DNA of 64,000 nt, from the NCBI RefSeq assembly GCF_024171735.1, contig NZ_JAMTCH010000003.1, forward strand, positions 1,042,841 through 1,106,840, in the 5' to 3' direction. This document shows positions 61,594 through 64,000 of the stretch, piece after piece. The position numbers and the translations under genes are program-made. Source of the DNA: Prauserella alba (lineage in GTDB: Bacteria; Actinomycetota; Actinomycetes; Mycobacteriales; Pseudonocardiaceae). A model generated the notes under the pieces. It worked only from the letters and a program-made list of their open reading frames with translations. It had not been told where the DNA came from and did not search any database. The stretch's first letter is position 1. Every line of letters starts with the position of its first letter.

Positions 61594-62417
61594 GCACGCA
61601 CATGACAGCTGATACCGCCGCCGTCGAGGTCGGCGAACACGACGGAGCGCTGTGGATCCGGCTCAACCGGCCCGACCGGCGCAACGCCTACGACATCGAC
61701 ATGGCGCACACGATCATCGAGGCGCTCGGGCGGGCGACGAAGCTCCACGCCGTCGTCATCACCGGTTCGGGCGGCAGTTTCTGCGCAGGTGGTGCGCTCG
61801 ACCAGCTCGACGACCCGGATCCCGACCTGCTGCGCACCTTGTTCCACACCTCGGCGCGCATGCTGCAGGCTGTGCGCGACTGCCCGCGTCCGGTGTTCGC
61901 GGCGGTGGACGGCGCGGCTGCGGGCGGCGGCAACGAGCTCGTCGTGGCCTGCGACCTCGCGATCGCCACCCCGCGAGCCACCTTCGGGCAGACGGGCCCG
62001 CGGGTCGGGTCGGCTCCGGTACTCGGCGCGACCAACCACATGGCGGTGCAGATCGGCGAGAAGAAGGCCAAGGAGCTCACGTTGCTCTGCCGCCGCTACA
62101 GCGCGCAGCAGGCGCTGCAGATGGGACTGATCAACGAGGTCGTCGACGTCACCGGCGGTGATGACCAGGTCGCCGCCCTCGAACGCCGGGTCGGCGAGTG
62201 GATCGGTGAGCTCAAGGCACTGAGCCCGCTGTACCTGGAGATCAGCAAGGTCAGCTCGAACCTGTGGTGGAACACCGGCCAGGACTCGATGTCCAGCGGT
62301 CTCGCCATGCTCACGCAGGCCGTCGGCAGCGACGACATGCGGGAGGGTGCGCGGGCGTTCGTCGAGAAGCGGCGCCCGGAGTTCCCGCCGCCCGGCACCG
62401 GAACACGGAGGTCGTGA
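61590..62417 (+). CDS. crotonase-family protein 2, MenB/BadI-like
   Basis: 275 aa. GGNELVVACDLAIATPRATFGQTGPRVGSAPVLGATNHMAVQIGEKKAKELTLLCRRYSAQQALQMGLINEVV follows the MenB/BadI pattern rather than that of ordinary enoyl-CoA hydratases. BadI-type members hydrolytically open a cyclic beta-keto-acyl-CoA; MenB closes such a ring. Given no menaquinone genes nearby, ring opening is the more attractive role. ATG overlaps the ferredoxin stop and the TGA shares one base with the next ATG. Confidence 0.85.
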   Translation: MSTHMTADTAAVEVGEHDGALWIRLNRPDRRNAYDIDMAHTIIEALGRATKLHAVVITGSGGSFCAGGALDQLDDPDPDLLRTLFHTSARMLQAVRDCPRPVFAAVDGAAAGGGNELVVACDLAIATPRATFGQTGPRVGSAPVLGATNHMAVQIGEKKAKELTLLCRRYSAQQALQMGLINEVVDVTGGDDQVAALERRVGEWIGELKALSPLYLEISKVSSNLWWNTGQDSMSSGLAMLTQAVGSDDMREGARAFVEKRRPEFPPPGTGTRRS

Positions 62418-64000
62418 TGCCGCGACGGTTCTACACGGAACTGCGCCCGACGTTCCCGGACCGCGGGCTGTGGGCGCTGCCGACGGTGCTGCGGCACTGG
62501 GCGGAGACCACCCCGGACCGGGTCTTCCTGGACACACCCGAGGAATCGGCCACGTGGACCTATGCCGGCACCCTCGCCGCCGCCGAACGGATCGGCCGCG
62601 CGCTGCTCGCGGCGGGCACCGCGCCGGGCGACCGCGTGGTGATCATGGCCGCCAACTCGTCGCGGTTCGTCCGCAGCTGGCTGGGCACCGCGGTCGCCGG
62701 ACTCGTCGAGGTGCCCATCAACACCGCCTACGAGCACGACTTCCTCGCCCACCAGGTGCGGACCGTCGAGGCGCGCATCGCCGTCATCGACGACGTGCAC
62801 GCCGAGCGGTTCGCCGCCGTGGCCGAGGCCGCTGCCGACATCACGCGCTTCTACGTCATCGACACCGGCTCCCGTGATGCCGCGCTGGCCACGCTGCGCG
62901 GCGCGGGCTGGGAGGCCGAACCGTGGGAGGTCCTCGAGGAGGGCGCAGCCACCGAGCTGCCCGACGTGGCGCCGGGCGACCTGGCGTCGGTGTTCTTCAC
63001 CTCCGGTACCACCGGGCCGTCGAAGGGCGTCGCGATGCCGCACGGCCAGATGTACTTCTTCGGCGACGAATGCGTGTCGTTGACGCGCCTGACCGCCGAC
63101 GACGCGTGGATGACGGTTACGCCGCTGTTCCACGGGAACGCCCAGTTCATGGCGGTGTACCCGGCGCTGGTGGCGGGTGCGCGGGCGGTGGTGCGGTCGC
63201 GGTTCAGCGCCAGCAACTGGATCGACCAGATCCGCGAGAGCCGCGCCACGGTCACCAACTTCATCGGCGTCATGATGGACTTCTTGTCGAAGCAACCGCC
63301 GCGACCGGACGACGCCGACAACGTACTGCGGTGCGTCTTCGCCGCGCCGACCGCCGCGTCGCTGGTCGACGAGTTCCGGAGCCGCTACGGCATCGAGGCG
63401 TTCGTCGAGGTGTTCGGCCTCACCGAGACCTCGGCGCCGATCCTCTCGCCCTACGGCGAGGACCGCCCTGCCGGTGCCGCGGGCCTGGCCGCCGACGAGT
63501 GGTTCGACGTGCGGCTGGTCGACCCGGACACCGACGAGGAGGTCGGCACCGACGAGGTCGGCGAGCTGGTCGTGCGCCCGCGGGTGCCGTGGATCTGCAG
63601 CATGGGCTACTTCAACATGCCGGATCGCACCGTCGAGGCCTGGCGGAACCTGTGGTTCCACACCGGCGACGCGCTCAAGCGGGACGCCGACGGCTGGTTC
63701 TACTTCGTCGACCGGTTCAAGGACGCCCTGCGCCGCCGCGGCGAGAACATCAGCTCCTACGAGGTGGAGACGGCGCTGCTGAGCCATCCTGCGGTGCTGG
63801 AATGTGCCGTCATCGCCGTTCCCGCGGACGCCGAGGCCGGCGAGGACGAGGTGATGGCGTACCTCATCACCGAGGAGCCGGTGAGTGCGGAGGAGATCTG
63901 GGACTGGTGCGGCAGCAAGGTGCCCGCCTTCGCGGTGCCGCGGTTCCTGCGGTTCGTCGACGAGCTGCCGAAGACGCCGAGTCAGCGGGTACAGAAGGCG
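62417..64000 (+). CDS. AMP-dependent acyl-CoA synthetase 3 (C-terminus beyond window)
   Basis: 528 codons are present; only the last residues are cut off. A3 FFTSGTTGPSKG, A5 EVFGLTETS, A7 WFHTGDALKRDADG and A8 DRFKDALRRRGENISSYEVE are intact. The visible A10 region reads TPSQRVQK, the same unusual form as synthetase 2, so the two are paralogues of a CaiC-like branch distinct from synthetase 1. It is coupled to the MenB/BadI-like gene by a 1-nt overlap. Confidence 0.92.
   Translation, partial: MPRRFYTELRPTFPDRGLWALPTVLRHWAETTPDRVFLDTPEESATWTYAGTLAAAERIGRALLAAGTAPGDRVVIMAANSSRFVRSWLGTAVAGLVEVPINTAYEHDFLAHQVRTVEARIAVIDDVHAERFAAVAEAAADITRFYVIDTGSRDAALATLRGAGWEAEPWEVLEEGAATELPDVAPGDLASVFFTSGTTGPSKGVAMPHGQMYFFGDECVSLTRLTADDAWMTVTPLFHGNAQFMAVYPALVAGARAVVRSRFSASNWIDQIRESRATVTNFIGVMMDFLSKQPPRPDDADNVLRCVFAAPTAASLVDEFRSRYGIEAFVEVFGLTETSAPILSPYGEDRPAGAAGLAADEWFDVRLVDPDTDEEVGTDEVGELVVRPRVPWICSMGYFNMPDRTVEAWRNLWFHTGDALKRDADGWFYFVDRFKDALRRRGENISSYEVETALLSHPAVLECAVIAVPADAEAGEDEVMAYLITEEPVSAEEIWDWCGSKVPAFAVPRFLRFVDELPKTPSQRVQKA

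Overview
The window is very GC-rich chromosomal DNA with dense operons, frequent GTG starts and 4-base start/stop overlaps. It is almost certainly from an actinomycete. The order hrcA-dnaJ2-rsmE-phoH-ybeY-CBS protein-deaminase-like protein-era, then recO-uppS, smtB/zur-glyS, and dgt/dnaG matches the housekeeping block I know from Mycobacterium tuberculosis. The added RDD proteins, serpin and large catabolic locus fit a Pseudonocardiaceae-type genome, but that family assignment is inference. I see no phage, IS element, CRISPR array or plasmid gene.

1-3.6 kb: a PucR-type regulator (cut by the window edge) is divergent from a class III aminotransferase and a CoA-acylating (methyl)malonate-semialdehyde dehydrogenase. 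This looks like beta-alanine/3-aminoisobutyrate catabolism, with a 30-bp inverted repeat in the shared promoter.

3.6-31 kb: housekeeping genes. These cover heat shock (hrcA, dnaJ), 16S rRNA methylation (rsmE), RNA maturation (phoH, ybeY, era), repair (recO), cell-wall lipid carrier (uppS), a metal-homeostasis island (two-part permease, Zur, SmtB), glyS, dgt and dnaG. Between dgt and dnaG lies a small accessory patch: a bacterial serpin, a polytopic membrane protein, and an ECF41 sigma factor with its carboxymuconolactone decarboxylase-like partner, whose promoter matches the ECF41 consensus exactly. A tRNA-Asn with an intrinsic terminator follows.

31.7-34.2 kb: a Kef-type antiporter and an alpha/beta hydrolase.

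34.2-64 kb: a large catabolic locus of about 26 genes, running off the right edge. A FadR-type regulator is divergent from operon A: esterase, Baeyer-Villiger monooxygenase, EthD protein, four SnoaL/NTF2-fold proteins, NDMA-type alcohol dehydrogenase, acyl-CoA ligase, a pair of hotdog dehydratases and a thioesterase, closed by a strong intrinsic terminator. Operon B has an aldehyde dehydrogenase, a KstD-like flavoprotein, a complete branched-chain-amino-acid-type ABC transporter, a second ligase, a crotonase, a second aldehyde dehydrogenase, an SDR and a luciferase-like flavin oxidoreductase. Block C holds a complete class I P450 system (ferredoxin reductase and P450 on the minus strand, [3Fe-4S] ferredoxin on the plus strand), a MenB/BadI-like crotonase and a third ligase. 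Two 21-bp direct repeats sit in the divergent P450/ferredoxin promoter. Together the genes could import, hydroxylate, oxidise, ring-expand, hydrolyse, CoA-activate and beta-oxidise an alicyclic ketone or terpenoid-like carbon source. The substrate cannot be read from sequence. This locus is the best candidate for an undescribed system here.
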